64,000 bases of DNA from Cellvibrio sp. OA-2007 (GCF_000953825.1 NZ_BBUL01000094.1:124001-188000), one strand, 5' to 3'; counted from the stretch's first letter, positions 42,641-53,033 are shown. Notes: a model not told the origin generated them from the sequence alone. Translations and numbers: made by a program.

Positions 42641-45249
42641 TGATGCAGCAGTATTTGCGCATTAAAGCCCAGCATAAAGACGAGATTGTGTTTTATCGCA
42701 TGGGGGATTTTTACGAGCTGTTTTTTGATGATGCCAAACGCGCCTCGGAGATTCTGGATATCACCCTGACCGCGCGGGGCAAATCCAATGGTGAGCCGAT
42801 TCCTATGGCGGGGATTCCGTTTCACTCGGCGGATGGCTATCTGGCCAAGCTGGTCAAAGAAGGCATTTCCGTTGCCGTGTGCGAGCAAGTGGGCGATCCG
42901 GCTACCAGCAAGGGACCCGTAGAGCGCAAGGTGATGCGCATAGTGACACCGGGAACGGTAAGCGATGAAGCTTTACTGGATTCGCGCCGCGATAATCTAT
43001 TGGTGGCACTGCATCAAGCGGGTGAGACATTTGGTATCGCTTCGCTGGATATGGCGAGCGGCCGCTTTTTGGTGTTGGAAGTGGAAGGCCTGGAATCGGC
43101 GCTGGGTGAATTGCAGCGTTTAAGTCCGGCAGAGTTATTAATCAGCGATCACATCACCAACCCAGCGCTGGTGGAGAATCGCAAAGGTTTGCGCCGTCGC
43201 GGCCCCTGGGAATTTGATTTGGAAACGGCGGAACGTTTGCTCATCCAACAATTTTCTACCAAAGACTTAGCCGGTTTTGGTTGCGACCATTTAAAAACCG
43301 CACTCTGCGCCGCCGGTTGTTTATTAAGTTACGCGCGCGAAACCCAGCGCACCGCCCTGCCCCATGTGCGCAGCCTTGCCCATGAAAACCGCGATGAAGC
43401 GGTGATTATGGATGCGGCAACGCGGCGCAATTTGGAATTGGATATCAACTTAACCGGTGGCGATGAGCACACCTTATTTTCCGTATTAAATCGCGCCGCG
43501 ACCAGTATGGGCAGCCGCTTGTTGCGCCGCTGGTTAAATCGCCCATTGCGCGATTTGGATTTACTCATCGGCAGGCAAGATGCCATCGCTGAGCTGCAAC
43601 ACAATTATGCGTTTGAAATTTTTAATGGAATTTTAAAACGTGTTGGCGATATGGAACGCATTCTCGGCCGTTTGGCATTGCGTTCGGCGCGCCCGCGGGA
43701 TTTGTCGCGCTTGCTGATGTCAATTGGCACCTACCCCGAATTGCAAAATGAACTCGCCGCAAAAAAATCGCCGCAGTTAAAAAATCTTGCCCAACAAATT
43801 TCTACTTTTCCTGAATTGGTGGATTTGTTATCGCGCGCGATTATTGAAAATCCACCCGTAGTGATTCGCGACGGCGGAGTGATTGCTGAAGGTTACGATG
43901 CTGAGTTAGACGACCTGCGCAACATAAGTACTAATGCTGGCCAATACTTAATTGATTTGGAAACTCGCGAGCGCGAGCGCACGGGAATCCCCACACTCAA
44001 AGTCGGCTACAACCGGGTGCACGGTTATTTTATTGAGCTGACTTCGGCGCAATCGGACAAGGCACCGGCGGATTATATTCGTCGCCAGACTTTAAAAAAT
44101 GCCGAGCGCTACATCACGCCGGAACTAAAAGAGTTTGAAGATAAAGCACTCTCCGCACAGAGCCGCGCGCTCGCACGCGAAAAAGCGCTTTACGAAGAAT
44201 TAATTGATATTTTGAATGTGCAATTAATTCCGCTGCAAGACTCCGCTGCAGCCGTTGCCGAACTGGATGTGCTCGCCACGCTCGCCGAACGCGCTGATGC
44301 GTTGGGTTTTTGCAAACCGGAATTATCCTTGCGTGCCGGTATTAACATTGTCGGCGGTCGTCATCCGGTAGTTGAGCAAGTGACTAGCGCGCCCTTTGTG
44401 CCGAATGATCTGCAATTTAATCCGCAGCGCCATATGCTCATCATCACCGGCCCGAATATGGGTGGTAAATCGACTTATATGCGGCAAGCGGCGTTAATTA
44501 CGCTGCTCGCACATATCGGCAGTTTTGTCCCTGCACAGAAAGCGACGATTGGCATTGTGGATCGCATTTTTACCCGCATAGGCTCGGCGGATGATTTAGC
44601 CGGTGGCCGTTCTACGTTTATGGTGGAGATGACCGAAACCGCCAATATTTTGCACAACGCCACCGAGCGCAGCCTGGTGTTGATGGATGAGATCGGGCGC
44701 GGCACCAGTACCTTCGATGGCCTTTCACTCGCCTGGGCCTGCGCCAAACATCTGGCTGAAAAGGTACGTGCCTATACGTTGTTTGCCACACATTATTTTG
44801 AAATTACAACGCTACCAGAAACAGTTCCGGGCATCACCAACGTGCATTTGAATGCAACGGAGCACAAAGACAATATTGTGTTTTTGCATAAAGTTCAGGA
44901 AGGGCCAGCGAGCAAAAGTTATGGTCTGCAGGTAGCTAAACTGGCGGGCATTCCGGCGCAGGTGTTGGCAGAAGCGCAGCAACAGTTACACCTGCTGGAA
45001 AATGGCGAACATCCGCATTCGATTAAATCGGCACCGGCGTTAGCGGCTAACCCGGCTCCCGTTTTAGACCCCGTAATTGCTGTTGCAACTGCTCCCGTAA
45101 TCGACTCACCGGCACAATCCGGTTTGTTTGATGCACTGCCTAACCCAGTGTTAGATGCCATCAAAAAAATCAACCCTGACAACTTGACACCGCGGGAAGC
45201 CTTAGAGCAGTTGTATCGTCTAAAAGAGATTTATTCAAAAGGTAAGTGA
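42604..45249 (+). CDS. mutS: DNA mismatch repair protein MutS
   Basis: Recognises mismatches and starts methyl-directed repair. It is 881 residues, as usual. The mismatch-binding Phe-x-Glu is in [12 protein letters not shown] (near residue 38). The ATPase domain has Walker [10 protein letters not shown] (near 617), Walker [17 protein letters not shown] (near 693) and the conserved His in LFATHYFEI. An Ala/Pro-rich linker leads to the C-terminal tetramerisation helix ([17 protein letters not shown]). It is followed by fdxA, the order seen in pseudomonads and relatives. The upstream neighbour is the anaerobic block, not recA/cinA as is common. Confidence 0.97.
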   Translation: MNTIEPTDQHTPMMQQYLRIKAQHKDEIVFYRMGDFYELFFDDAKRASEILDITLTARGKSNGEPIPMAGIPFHSADGYLAKLVKEGISVAVCEQVGDPATSKGPVERKVMRIVTPGTVSDEALLDSRRDNLLVALHQAGETFGIASLDMASGRFLVLEVEGLESALGELQRLSPAELLISDHITNPALVENRKGLRRRGPWEFDLETAERLLIQQFSTKDLAGFGCDHLKTALCAAGCLLSYARETQRTALPHVRSLAHENRDEAVIMDAATRRNLELDINLTGGDEHTLFSVLNRAATSMGSRLLRRWLNRPLRDLDLLIGRQDAIAELQHNYAFEIFNGILKRVGDMERILGRLALRSARPRDLSRLLMSIGTYPELQNELAAKKSPQLKNLAQQISTFPELVDLLSRAIIENPPVVIRDGGVIAEGYDAELDDLRNISTNAGQYLIDLETRERERTGIPTLKVGYNRVHGYFIELTSAQSDKAPADYIRRQTLKNAERYITPELKEFEDKALSAQSRALAREKALYEELIDILNVQLIPLQDSAAAVAELDVLATLAERADALGFCKPELSLRAGINIVGGRHPVVEQVTSAPFVPNDLQFNPQRHMLIITGPNMGGKSTYMRQAALITLLAHIGSFVPAQKATIGIVDRIFTRIGSADDLAGGRSTFMVEMTETANILHNATERSLVLMDEIGRGTSTFDGLSLAWACAKHLAEKVRAYTLFATHYFEITTLPETVPGITNVHLNATEHKDNIVFLHKVQEGPASKSYGLQVAKLAGIPAQVLAEAQQQLHLLENGEHPHSIKSAPALAANPAPVLDPVIAVATAPVIDSPAQSGLFDALPNPVLDAIKKINPDNLTPREALEQLYRLKEIYSKGK

Positions 45250-45432
45250 TATTTAAAAAGAACCATTCTCAACAATGGCTTATCGCAGGGAAAACAGGTG
45301 TTTTTCTAGGGACTTTAACCGGTTAAAGCCTACCAAAATGGGTGTAGGCTGTTTAGAATGCGCGCTCTTGTTTTGGCGCTGCCCTTGTGATCTGCGCTGA
45401 CTGTCGAATTTAGTTAATTGTGGGAGTCTCCT

Positions 45433-45756
45433 ATGACTTTTGTAGTTGGGGAAAATTGCATCAAATGTAAGCACACAGACTGTGTGGAAGTCTGCCCGGT
45501 TGATTGCTTTTACGAAGGCCCCAATTTTTTGGTGATTCACCCGGATGAGTGTATTGACTGCGCCCTGTGCGAACCAGAATGCCCGGTAGGCGCTATTTTC
45601 TCGGAAGATGAACTGCCAGAAGATCAAGCCGTGTTCCTGGAGCTAAATGCCGAATTGGCACAGGTCTGGCCAAATATCACCGAGATTAAAGATTCGCCTG
45701 CAGACGCAGAAGAATGGGATGGTGTGCCAGGTAAGCTGCAGTACCTTGAGCGTTAA
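45433..45756 (+). CDS. fdxA: Seven-iron ferredoxin FdxA
   Basis: A 107-residue ferredoxin with one [3Fe-4S] and one [4Fe-4S] cluster. Cysteine groups: [17 protein letters not shown] (residues about 9-25) and [16 protein letters not shown] (about 40-55). The C-terminal acidic extension is typical of the Azotobacter/Pseudomonas FdxA type. The open frame starts at TTG 45418, but the ATG at 45433 has GGGAG 7 bases upstream. It follows mutS by 183 bases; that gap contains the inverted repeat AGCCTAC/GTAGGCT, a possible weak mutS terminator. Confidence 0.93.
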   Translation: MTFVVGENCIKCKHTDCVEVCPVDCFYEGPNFLVIHPDECIDCALCEPECPVGAIFSEDELPEDQAVFLELNAELAQVWPNITEIKDSPADAEEWDGVPGKLQYLER

Positions 45757-45785
45757 TTGCGCAGCGTCCAAACTCGCCGATATAT

Positions 45786-45814
45786 TAAAAACCGTGCCCT
45801 GCACGGTTTTTTTT
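45786..45814 (+). terminator. Terminator after fdxA
   Basis: AAACCGTGC and GCACGGTTT with a 3-base loop, followed by a run of T. Confidence 0.85.
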
Positions 45815-46005
45815 CGCCTTGAATTTGTCACGCAATTAGCACGCAGAAATCCGTTACTGACCACTGGCTATTCAAAGGGCTGTGCTACACTCAGTTGTGT
45901 TTGGGTCAGACCATATCCACAAGCAGTAGTCTTTTATCGCTCTCAAATGAAAAAGCTACTCAAGCATCGATAACCAACACCACAATCAATAACGAGGAAC
46001 AAGCT

Positions 46006-46314
46006 ATGGGGACTAACGATAAGCCTTACAGCGAAAAGCGCGATTTTATCCGGATGAAAATTGGTGCACCGTTGAGTGCCAAACTGGCTGCCGCTGAAGA
46101 CATTATTGAGGGATTATGTCTGGATTTGAGTGGTGGTGGCCTGCAAGTCGAGACCAAAAAGAGCCTTGCTGTGGGCACCGAGGCCGAGGTTGAGGTTTCC
46201 TCCGACCATGGTCATAACCCGACGCTAAAAGCAAAAACTAAAGTCGCGCGGGTGTCTACCAACGAAGCCGGTGACTACGTGATTGGGCTGGAGATTCTGC
46301 AAATCCTACCCTAA
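46006..46314 (+). CDS. PilZ-domain protein
   Basis: A 102-residue single-domain PilZ protein. The N-terminal arginine/lysine segment EKRDFIRMKIG and the DLSGGGLQVET motif (D-x-S-x-x-G) correspond to the c-di-GMP binding signature, although the first part is KRxxxR rather than a full RRxxxR. The frame is open from 45895, but the ATG at 46006 with a clear GAGGA ribosome site is the start. It is a single gene between two terminators. It may affect motility, exopolysaccharide or another c-di-GMP output; the target is unknown. Confidence 0.82.
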   Translation: MGTNDKPYSEKRDFIRMKIGAPLSAKLAAAEDIIEGLCLDLSGGGLQVETKKSLAVGTEAEVEVSSDHGHNPTLKAKTKVARVSTNEAGDYVIGLEILQILP

Positions 46315-46341
46315 AGCAGGATATGTACCCCCTAATACAAC

Positions 46342-46365
46342 AACGGCTACTTTACAGTAGCCGTT
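46342..46365. terminator. Bidirectional terminator-like hairpin between the PilZ gene and mlaA
   Basis: AACGGCTACT and AGTAGCCGTT form a perfect 10-bp stem with a 4-base loop between the convergent genes. Confidence 0.7.
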
Positions 46366-46368
46366 TGG

Positions 46369-47106
46369 TTAAAACTCTCCGTCAAACTCCTCTTCGCTGA
46401 AATCTTCGGTACCGAACTCATCGGCAACGTCTCCGTTATTAATCAAGTAGTCACGTCGCTGCAAATACACATCGCGCACAAACACATAGCGATCGCCGGT
46501 AATATTCTTCTCCAACTCCAGCAAACCTGCGCGAGTATCTAACAAGGACAAGGCGCGTACAGTATTTTCAGTCGGCACATGCTCGATATAAGCAGTCGGA
46601 TTGGTGTAAAAATCGACAGGCTTACCAAAACCATCACGCAACGTGCTGGGACCTAACAATGGCAGCACCAGATAAGGCCCCTGCCCCACACCCCACACCG
46701 CCAGTGTCTGACCAAAGTCCTCCGGGTCATCGGCGGGCAAATTCATATATTGCGCAACATCCAGCAAACCGCCAATCCCGATGGTGCTATTTACTAACAA
46801 ACGGCCGGTATCGTGGGCGGCGCCTTTAAAGTCCCCTTGCAATACACCATTCAGGGCGTTGGGAACCTCCAAGACATTGTTGAAGATATTGCTTACACCA
46901 ACCTCCAAAGGGTCGGGCATGACAAACTTGTAGGTTTTCGCCAAGGGCTTTAGTGTCCAGCGATCAACAGCATCATTAAAGGTGAACATTGCACGATTAA
47001 ACCCTTGCCACGGGTCGGAGTTCTGTTCGGTTTGCGCCAAGCTGACATAGGGCGCAGCAAAACCGAGCGATAGCAGAGCCACTAAAGGCTTAAGAATGGA
47101 TTTCAT
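46369..47106 (-). CDS. mlaA: MlaA/VacJ-like phospholipid transport protein
   Basis: A component of the outer-membrane lipid asymmetry system that removes misplaced phospholipids from the outer leaflet. It has 245 residues. The MlaA core is clear: DPWQGFNRAMFTFNDAVDRWTLKPLAKTY near residue 33, FNNVLEVPNALNGVLQGDF, and EDFGQTLAVWGVGQGPYLVLPLLGPSTLRDG near 133. The frame is open to 47148, but the ATG at 47106 (AGGG 6 bases upstream) gives a normal signal peptide. Unlike the E. coli protein, no lipobox cysteine is visible (the sequence reads FAAPYVSLAQ). The acidic C-terminal tail is typical. The other mla genes are elsewhere. Confidence 0.9.
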   Translation of the reverse strand: MKSILKPLVALLSLGFAAPYVSLAQTEQNSDPWQGFNRAMFTFNDAVDRWTLKPLAKTYKFVMPDPLEVGVSNIFNNVLEVPNALNGVLQGDFKGAAHDTGRLLVNSTIGIGGLLDVAQYMNLPADDPEDFGQTLAVWGVGQGPYLVLPLLGPSTLRDGFGKPVDFYTNPTAYIEHVPTENTVRALSLLDTRAGLLELEKNITGDRYVFVRDVYLQRRDYLINNGDVADEFGTEDFSEEEFDGEF

Positions 47107-47469
47107 ATGATCCCTGTACGCAGTCAATATGCGATTAAAGCGCCCCATATAACGATGCGCGCAAGAGCGGGCACTTTAGCGAATCGCCCCTGCTTGAACA
47201 ACCCACTTTAGGCCAATCAATTCCCCGTAGTTACAGATTGCAACAAATAAACACACGTAATCTGGGTTAACCACCTCTTTACTACATCGATTTTAAAGTA
47301 TCAGCCCACAAGGTTTTGACACAAAACTGCCACATTATCGAAATAAATCTTTCATTAATCTGTCGTCTAAGTTTCACATTTGTCACCCAAGATAGCGCCA
47401 CTAACGCAAAGCAAGAACGCGTTCACGATTTCCTTACCCCTCCTGTGAAACTGAGAAGAGAGTGTGCTC
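47107..47469. other. Intergenic region with Pho-box-like repeats upstream of the lipoprotein gene
   Basis: 363 bases without a gene. It holds TTGACAC-AAAA-CTGCCAC (47316-47333) and CTGTCGT-CTAA-GTTTCAC followed by TTGTCAC (47360-47386). Both resemble the 11-base-spaced repeats of PhoB sites (CTGTCAT-N4-CTGTCAC), with several mismatches. Nothing else was recognised here. Confidence 0.4.
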
Positions 47470-49143
47470 ATGAAACTGAAAAATCTTTTTGCATTGAATG
47501 TATTAGCTGCAACCCTGGCTGCTTGTGGCGGCGGCGATGTAAACCTGAACCCAAGCAATAGCATCACAGATTCAAATAACACCACTGTAAACAACCCCCC
47601 AACAACTACCCCTGCGGTAAACCCTTGCGCACAATACGAGCAAGATGGTCAAAAATTGCAGGGCACCCAAGATGGCAAAAACTGTGTGTATAACACTTCA
47701 TTTGCATCAAGCAACAAGCAACTTAAAGTAAGTTTGTTTATTCCAGAGTTGGCTGATGGCGGTGTACATATTTTCCAAGGCGCTTTGTTTATTGGTGAAG
47801 ACGTAGACAGCAACGTAGCCGCAGCAGGCAAGCGTATTCCACAGGAAGGCGAAGGCGCTGTTTTGACAGTTGCTGCTGGCGCCAAGATCGCATTTGAACG
47901 CGGCGAAGATTATGTACGTATTGCGCGCGGCTCAAAAATTCTCGCTGAAGGCACCAAAGCCAAGCCAATTATTTTTTCTGGCGTAAAAGATCTGCGCGAT
48001 AACGCCGCTACTATTGCTGATCGCGGTTTGTGGGGTGGCCTCCAAATTAACGGCAACGGTATCACTAACAAATGTACCGATACTCAACGTTTACCAACTG
48101 CCAACAACGTTCACGGTTGCCATATCACTTCAGAAGGTTTGCCTGGAACCTATGGTGGTGCTAACAACGCTGAAAGTTCAGGTACTCTGAAGTACGTAAT
48201 CGTTAAACATGCCGGTTATAAGGTTGTTGAAGGTAACGAACTCAATGCAATCACACTTAACGGTGTAGGTTCAAAAACTATCATTGACTATGTTCAAGCC
48301 TACTCAGCACAAGACGACGGTTTTGAGTGGTTCGGTGGTGCAGTAAGCGCTAAACACATTGTTGCCGTTGGCACATCGGATGACTCTTTTGACTTTACCG
48401 ATGGTTATGTTGGAAACATTCAATTTGCACTCTCTGTTCACCCAACTGGTGTGGGTGGCAACCACTGCGTTGAAGCTGACAATACTGGCGGTGGTCGTGC
48501 AGATGATATAGCACCACTGACTAAATTGCGTATTTCCAACCTTACCTGCGTTACCAACAACATTGCCAAAAACCAAGGCACTGTTCCATCACCAGATGGC
48601 GACTCACTGGGCATTTTGATTCGCGAAGGTTTCTTCATTGAACTCTACAACAGCGTTGTTACTGCAAATACCAGCGGAATGGCTTCTAAATCACTATTCA
48701 TGTTTCATGACACTGAAGGCCCGCAAACTATTAAAGGTGCCGTAGATGGTTGGTCAGTAGCCAAAAGTAACTTGTTTGCCGGTACTGCAGGTGTTGCACA
48801 GACTAAAGTTGACCCATCGAACGCAGGCTTTACAACTACAGCATGGATGGCATCAGCAACCAACACTAACAACCAAATAATCACTGCAGCTAACCAATTG
48901 CCAGTTAACCTGCTGAAAAACTTGGTATCCAATGACAAGGCTTATCTGACTTTAGCCAATATTGCCGATGCAACCACTGCTGCCATCACTATCCCAGTAT
49001 TTGATGTCAGCAAACTGGCAGACAAATTCCAAGCAGGTGCAGTACCAGCAACCGGCACCAGTACTTTCTTTGTAAACCCAACCCATATTGGCGCGGCATC
49101 TGAAACCAATGACTGGGTATCTGGCTGGACTGTAGGCCTCTAA
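47470..49143 (+). CDS. Outer-membrane beta-helix lipoprotein, partner of the TonB-dependent receptor
   Basis: An exported lipoprotein of 557 residues with lipobox LAAC (Cys19) followed by GGG, so probable outer-membrane lipoprotein. A low-complexity Asn/Thr/Pro linker (residues about 25-55) leads to a right-handed beta-helix type domain with repeated IIFSGVKD, GLWGGLQINGNG, LKYVIVKHAGY, AITLNGVGSKTIIDYVQAYSAQDDGFEWFGGAVSAKHIVAVGTSDDSFDFTDG strands. I know this pattern from proteins encoded beside TonB-dependent receptors in marine and freshwater proteobacteria, but no biochemical role is established to my knowledge. The GTG at 47464 is in frame; the ATG at 47470 with AAGAGAG is preferred. It is separated from the receptor by a terminator. 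Confidence 0.7.
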   Translation: MKLKNLFALNVLAATLAACGGGDVNLNPSNSITDSNNTTVNNPPTTTPAVNPCAQYEQDGQKLQGTQDGKNCVYNTSFASSNKQLKVSLFIPELADGGVHIFQGALFIGEDVDSNVAAAGKRIPQEGEGAVLTVAAGAKIAFERGEDYVRIARGSKILAEGTKAKPIIFSGVKDLRDNAATIADRGLWGGLQINGNGITNKCTDTQRLPTANNVHGCHITSEGLPGTYGGANNAESSGTLKYVIVKHAGYKVVEGNELNAITLNGVGSKTIIDYVQAYSAQDDGFEWFGGAVSAKHIVAVGTSDDSFDFTDGYVGNIQFALSVHPTGVGGNHCVEADNTGGGRADDIAPLTKLRISNLTCVTNNIAKNQGTVPSPDGDSLGILIREGFFIELYNSVVTANTSGMASKSLFMFHDTEGPQTIKGAVDGWSVAKSNLFAGTAGVAQTKVDPSNAGFTTTAWMASATNTNNQIITAANQLPVNLLKNLVSNDKAYLTLANIADATTAAITIPVFDVSKLADKFQAGAVPATGTSTFFVNPTHIGAASETNDWVSGWTVGL

Positions 49144-49178
49144 TTGAGATTACACAGTTACTGATTGTTGTGATCCCC

Positions 49179-49206
49179 GAAAGAGGCGCCTCCGGGCGCC
49201 TCTTTC
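49179..49206 (+). terminator. Terminator after the lipoprotein gene
   Basis: GAAAGAGGCGCC and GGCGCCTCTTTC form a perfect 12-bp stem with the loop TCCG. T-rich bases are partly inside the stem. It may cut expression of the downstream receptor relative to the lipoprotein. Confidence 0.7.
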
Positions 49207-49249
49207 ATAGAAGCTACCCCTATCGCCTGCTTATACAAGGTTTTTCACC

Positions 49250-51955
49250 ATGCAAAGATTAAATACCAAGCGACGCCAGCTTTTTCTGGCCATCACCGCT
49301 GCTTCATTGGGTATTTGCCAAATCGCCTCTGCCCAAGAAAGCCAGACTATTGAAGTTCCTAAAGTCGAACTGCTCCCGATTGAAGCTCCCGTAATCGAAG
49401 AAATGCTAGTAACTGGCCGCCAGCAAAGTGCCGCGCAATCCGTTGTAACTGAGCGACTGGAAGAAGCGTTCGCGGCAGACTTAATGAGCTCCGACCAAAT
49501 TTCCCGCACCGGCGACTCAAACGTAGCCGTTGCGTTAACACGTGTTACTGGTGTGACCCTACTTGACGGTAAATACGTTTATGTTCGCAGCTTGGGTGAG
49601 CGCTACTCCAGTACCACCTTAAATGGTGCGGCAGTCCCATCGCCAGAGTTAACACGCAACGTACTTCCACTGGATTTGATTCCCTCTTCTATCGTGGAAT
49701 CACTCAAAGTACAAAAAGCCTACTCTCCCGAACTGGCAGCCAACTTTGGTGGCGGTGCGGTAGACATCCGCACCAAGGGTGTACCGAGCGAATTTGTTTT
49801 CAGTCTTTCACTTGGTTCAGGCATGAATACAGAGAGCGACGACGGCCTGACGCACGCCAGCCATGGCGAGACGTACAACATGCCAACGGAAATACGCAAT
49901 GCACTGAATCTTTATCAGGGAAATCTCAGTGAGCAGCGCATAGGTGATTTTTACAAGCGCAGCAATCAATCTGTATCGAATAGCGAACGCGATCTTTACG
50001 CGGCGCAAACAAACCGTGATTTATTGCTTTCGTTAAATCGCGATGTTGAGATTTACCAAAAATCACTACCTGCGGATTACTCCGGCAGCCTCGCACTTGG
50101 CAATAGCTGGGATCTGAGCGATGACCTTACTTTCGGAGCGATTATTAATTTTGGCCAAGACACCAAGTGGCGCAATAAAGACCAGGAACGTCATGACATA
50201 GGCTCACCGGAAGACCGGTTTTCCATCACTCAGCGCACCAGCGAAGAAACCCGTCAGATAATCTCAACCAATTTAGGCCTTGATTATCAGGATATGCACA
50301 AGTTGCAAGCGAGTGTTTATCACATCGAAAACATTCACGATGAAGCGCGTATCAAAACTGGATTCAATGGTAGTAACTACACCCTTGCTGAGGGTAGCGA
50401 ATATGTATTTTATGAGACACGCTTGGAAAATCGCGAGCTGGAAGTTGGCCAATTAACCGGTGAACACAAGCTCGACCAATTGAATCGTAGCTGGCTGGAC
50501 TCTATCGTATTTGATTGGTTCTATTCAGATTCAACTGTGAAAACAGACGTTCCCAATCACGTAACAATATCGGGTGACAACACCGTTGATCCAGCTACCG
50601 GCGCGCTAATCAGCACCCAGTTATCACCGCGTGCCGCCATGGCCAGTTTTGAATTCCTCAATCTGGAAGACAACGTAATTAGCAACGGCTGGAATGCCAA
50701 AGTTCCATTGGTATTTGATCGCCTCGAACTCACCTTATCAGGTGGATTTAATTACAACGAAAAATCCCGCGAGTACTATGGCTACACCGCCAATATCGAT
50801 GCGACTGGCAATCAAAGTGCGGTGCTTAGCGGCAACGTAAATGATGTTCTTAACAGCGACCGAATTGCCGATCTCAATAATAATTTTGAATTGAATGTGG
50901 GTGGAGGTTTCGGTACCGAGAGTTATGTGGCCGGACAAATTGTTGAAGGTGCCTATGGCATGTTCGACGCCAAGTGGGATGACACCTGGCGGTTTACCGG
51001 TGGCGCCCGCAAAGAAACCTTTAAGCAAGGGTTATTGCCTGTAGATTTACTCGACTACACCGGTAACAGCATCGTCAAAATTATTGATGACATTAGCAAC
51101 AATCCGGATCAGCGCTACGGCTTCTCTCAGGATGACTGGTATCCTTCGCTCGCCATCACATATATGAACGAAGGCTTTATGAATACCGAAGCCTTTCAAA
51201 TTCGTTTGAGTGCGAGCGAAACGGTTGTGCGCCCTGACCTGCGCGAAATGTCCGATGTGGTTTACATCGATACAGAACTTGGCATGAAAGTAAAAGGAAA
51301 TTCACGCTTACAGTTTTCAGAACTGACGCACTATGACCTACGCGCAGAATGGTTTTTCGATAGCGGCAATAACTTTACTGCAACCCTCTTCTATAAAGAT
51401 ATTGCCAATCCTATTGAAAGCACGCGCCTGCCTGGTTCAGACGATGACGTAATTCTTACGTTTGAAAACTCACTGAGCGGTGAAATATACGGCTTGGAAC
51501 TGGAAGTATTACGCGATTTGGGCGCAGGATTCTTTGCTTCATCCAACTTAACACTAAGCGATTCAGAAATTATATCGCCAGAAGGTCAAGGCTACACCAA
51601 CAGCACCCGCCCAATGACTGGTCAATCTGAATATGTACTTAATGCACAGCTGGGTTTTGACTCTGAGGATGGCAAGCACAGCGCATCGGTAGTGTATAAC
51701 CTTTTTGGTGAGCGCCTATTCTTTGCCGCACGCAACATAGGTAACCATCAAGACGCCTATGAACAACCATTTAACTCGCTGGATTTAACTTACTCTTGGT
51801 ACGCGACCGACAATGTCACCACCAAAATCAAACTCGGCAACATTCTCAATGAAGAGCGAGTTTTTGAACAAGTTAACTCGAATGGTGTAAATGTAGATAT
51901 TTTAAAACAACAAGTAGGAACCAGCTTCAGCCTAGACGTGAAATACACCTACTAA
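49250..51955 (+). CDS. TonB-dependent outer-membrane receptor
   Basis: An outer-membrane active transporter of 901 residues. Signal peptide residues 1-28 (QIASAQ end), TonB-box-like IEEMLVTG near residue 50, plug domain with DQISRTGDSNVAVALTRVTGVTLLDGKYVYVRSLGERYSSTTLNG and the plug end NFGGGAVDIRTKG, then a 22-strand barrel ending in aromatic FSLDVKYTY. The plug start (SRTGDSNVAVALTRVTG) belongs to the branch found with carbohydrate or phosphate-linked receptors. The substrate is unknown. It lies between a beta-helix lipoprotein and a TonB-C-like protein, the pattern of a dedicated uptake unit. Confidence 0.9.
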   Translation: MQRLNTKRRQLFLAITAASLGICQIASAQESQTIEVPKVELLPIEAPVIEEMLVTGRQQSAAQSVVTERLEEAFAADLMSSDQISRTGDSNVAVALTRVTGVTLLDGKYVYVRSLGERYSSTTLNGAAVPSPELTRNVLPLDLIPSSIVESLKVQKAYSPELAANFGGGAVDIRTKGVPSEFVFSLSLGSGMNTESDDGLTHASHGETYNMPTEIRNALNLYQGNLSEQRIGDFYKRSNQSVSNSERDLYAAQTNRDLLLSLNRDVEIYQKSLPADYSGSLALGNSWDLSDDLTFGAIINFGQDTKWRNKDQERHDIGSPEDRFSITQRTSEETRQIISTNLGLDYQDMHKLQASVYHIENIHDEARIKTGFNGSNYTLAEGSEYVFYETRLENRELEVGQLTGEHKLDQLNRSWLDSIVFDWFYSDSTVKTDVPNHVTISGDNTVDPATGALISTQLSPRAAMASFEFLNLEDNVISNGWNAKVPLVFDRLELTLSGGFNYNEKSREYYGYTANIDATGNQSAVLSGNVNDVLNSDRIADLNNNFELNVGGGFGTESYVAGQIVEGAYGMFDAKWDDTWRFTGGARKETFKQGLLPVDLLDYTGNSIVKIIDDISNNPDQRYGFSQDDWYPSLAITYMNEGFMNTEAFQIRLSASETVVRPDLREMSDVVYIDTELGMKVKGNSRLQFSELTHYDLRAEWFFDSGNNFTATLFYKDIANPIESTRLPGSDDDVILTFENSLSGEIYGLELEVLRDLGAGFFASSNLTLSDSEIISPEGQGYTNSTRPMTGQSEYVLNAQLGFDSEDGKHSASVVYNLFGERLFFAARNIGNHQDAYEQPFNSLDLTYSWYATDNVTTKIKLGNILNEERVFEQVNSNGVNVDILKQQVGTSFSLDVKYTY

Positions 51956-52285
51956 CACAACAGAGCCAACTTCAAGGAAGACGATACAGCTCTGTCAAAG
52001 ATTAAGCGTTCAAGCCACCTTCGGGTGGCTTTTTTGTGCGCACCTCCAATCAGTCACACGCACCTAATAAAACAAAAATAATAATTACTGCACTAAAAAG
52101 ACATGGCTTGGAAATAAAAATCGATAAATAACCAAAAATTTTTATATTTTCGCTGCTTAAAGCAAAAATTGTCACAAACTATTCACATTGATGTGCTAAG
52201 CCGAGTGCTAATCTAACAATGAAGCCGGAAGTCAATGCTCCATAAGGGTGAAGATTGCCGTTTAATGATTCACGAGGAACACACT
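51956..52285. other. Intergenic region: terminator and a weak Pho-box-like repeat
   Basis: 330 bases without a gene. At 52012-52035 a perfect hairpin AAGCCACC/GGTGGCTT with loop TTCG and a T-run terminates the receptor gene. At about 52170-52188 TTGTCAC-AAAC-TATTCAC is a weak PhoB-like repeat. Nothing else was recognised. Confidence 0.5.
52012..52035 (+). terminator. Terminator after the TonB-dependent receptor
   Basis: AAGCCACC-TTCG-GGTGGCTT, followed by TTTT. Confidence 0.85.
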
Positions 52286-53011
52286 ATGACTAAAAATATC
52301 CTTAAAAAAGCCATTCGCTCTCTGTTAATAGTAGCGGCAATCACCCCAATTGCGAGCTATGCCACCGCCTATACACCGGCAAAATTCGGCAACGCGGTAG
52401 AAACACTGGGAAAACAAATCACCCTACCCACTTCATTTGGTGAGGGCGTAAAAACCGTTGCGGTTTATTGCCAGGCAGATGTAATGACAACGGGCAACAT
52501 TAACAGCGTTAACTGTTACGAAAATAGCCCGTTAGTGTCTATGCAAAATGTTACTGAATCTGCTCTCAAATCAGCGACTTTTGAGCCCGCAACTATCGAC
52601 GGCAAAGCCGTTCCGGTCAGAATGCAAATGCGTGTTGTCTACTCACTTGGCGGCACTCAGGCGCCAATTGTTTTGCTGCCAAATTTAGGCACTCTACAAG
52701 CACAATATGGTACACATTATTTTGCGCCGCAAGAACGTTTAGACACCAATGACTGGTATGCAAATTACACCGGCAAAGAGCGCGGCGATGGCAAATTATT
52801 TTTCGCTGAAGGGAAGATGACCCGTGTAATGGCTAACGTTGAAGCTAACGGAAAAGTAGAAACCGTAAGTACTCTCGAAGCCGCGCTACGCAAAAAAGCA
52901 GACGCGGACAGCATTGAAAGCTCACTGAAAAAATCAAAGTTTATTCCTGGTTTTGTACAAGATAAACCTACCGCCATGCATTATATTGCCGTAGTGAATT
53001 ATCAAAAATAA
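52286..53011 (+). CDS. Periplasmic protein with TonB C-terminal-like domain
   Basis: An exported protein of 241 residues. The signal peptide covers residues 1-28 (SYATA end). Residues about 75-120 (VSMQNVTESALKSATFEPATIDGKAVPVRMQMRVVYSLG) match the TonB C-terminal fold, where the hallmark is an alpha helix followed by xWxFxPAxxxGKPVxVxxxxxVxF. There is no proline-rich linker or transmembrane anchor like that of a real TonB, so it may be a stand-alone TonB-CTD adaptor. Position after a receptor-lipoprotein pair suggests a role in coupling or signalling. The frame is open from 52235; the ATG at 52286 has CGAGGA 7-8 bases upstream. Confidence 0.6.
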   Translation: MTKNILKKAIRSLLIVAAITPIASYATAYTPAKFGNAVETLGKQITLPTSFGEGVKTVAVYCQADVMTTGNINSVNCYENSPLVSMQNVTESALKSATFEPATIDGKAVPVRMQMRVVYSLGGTQAPIVLLPNLGTLQAQYGTHYFAPQERLDTNDWYANYTGKERGDGKLFFAEGKMTRVMANVEANGKVETVSTLEAALRKKADADSIESSLKKSKFIPGFVQDKPTAMHYIAVVNYQK

Positions 53012-53033
53012 CTGAACTGTTTTCTGGTAAACA

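Noticed and set aside
49179-49206. Integron attC-like or mobile element end
   Set aside because: A simple perfect hairpin downstream of a stop codon; it fits a transcription terminator.
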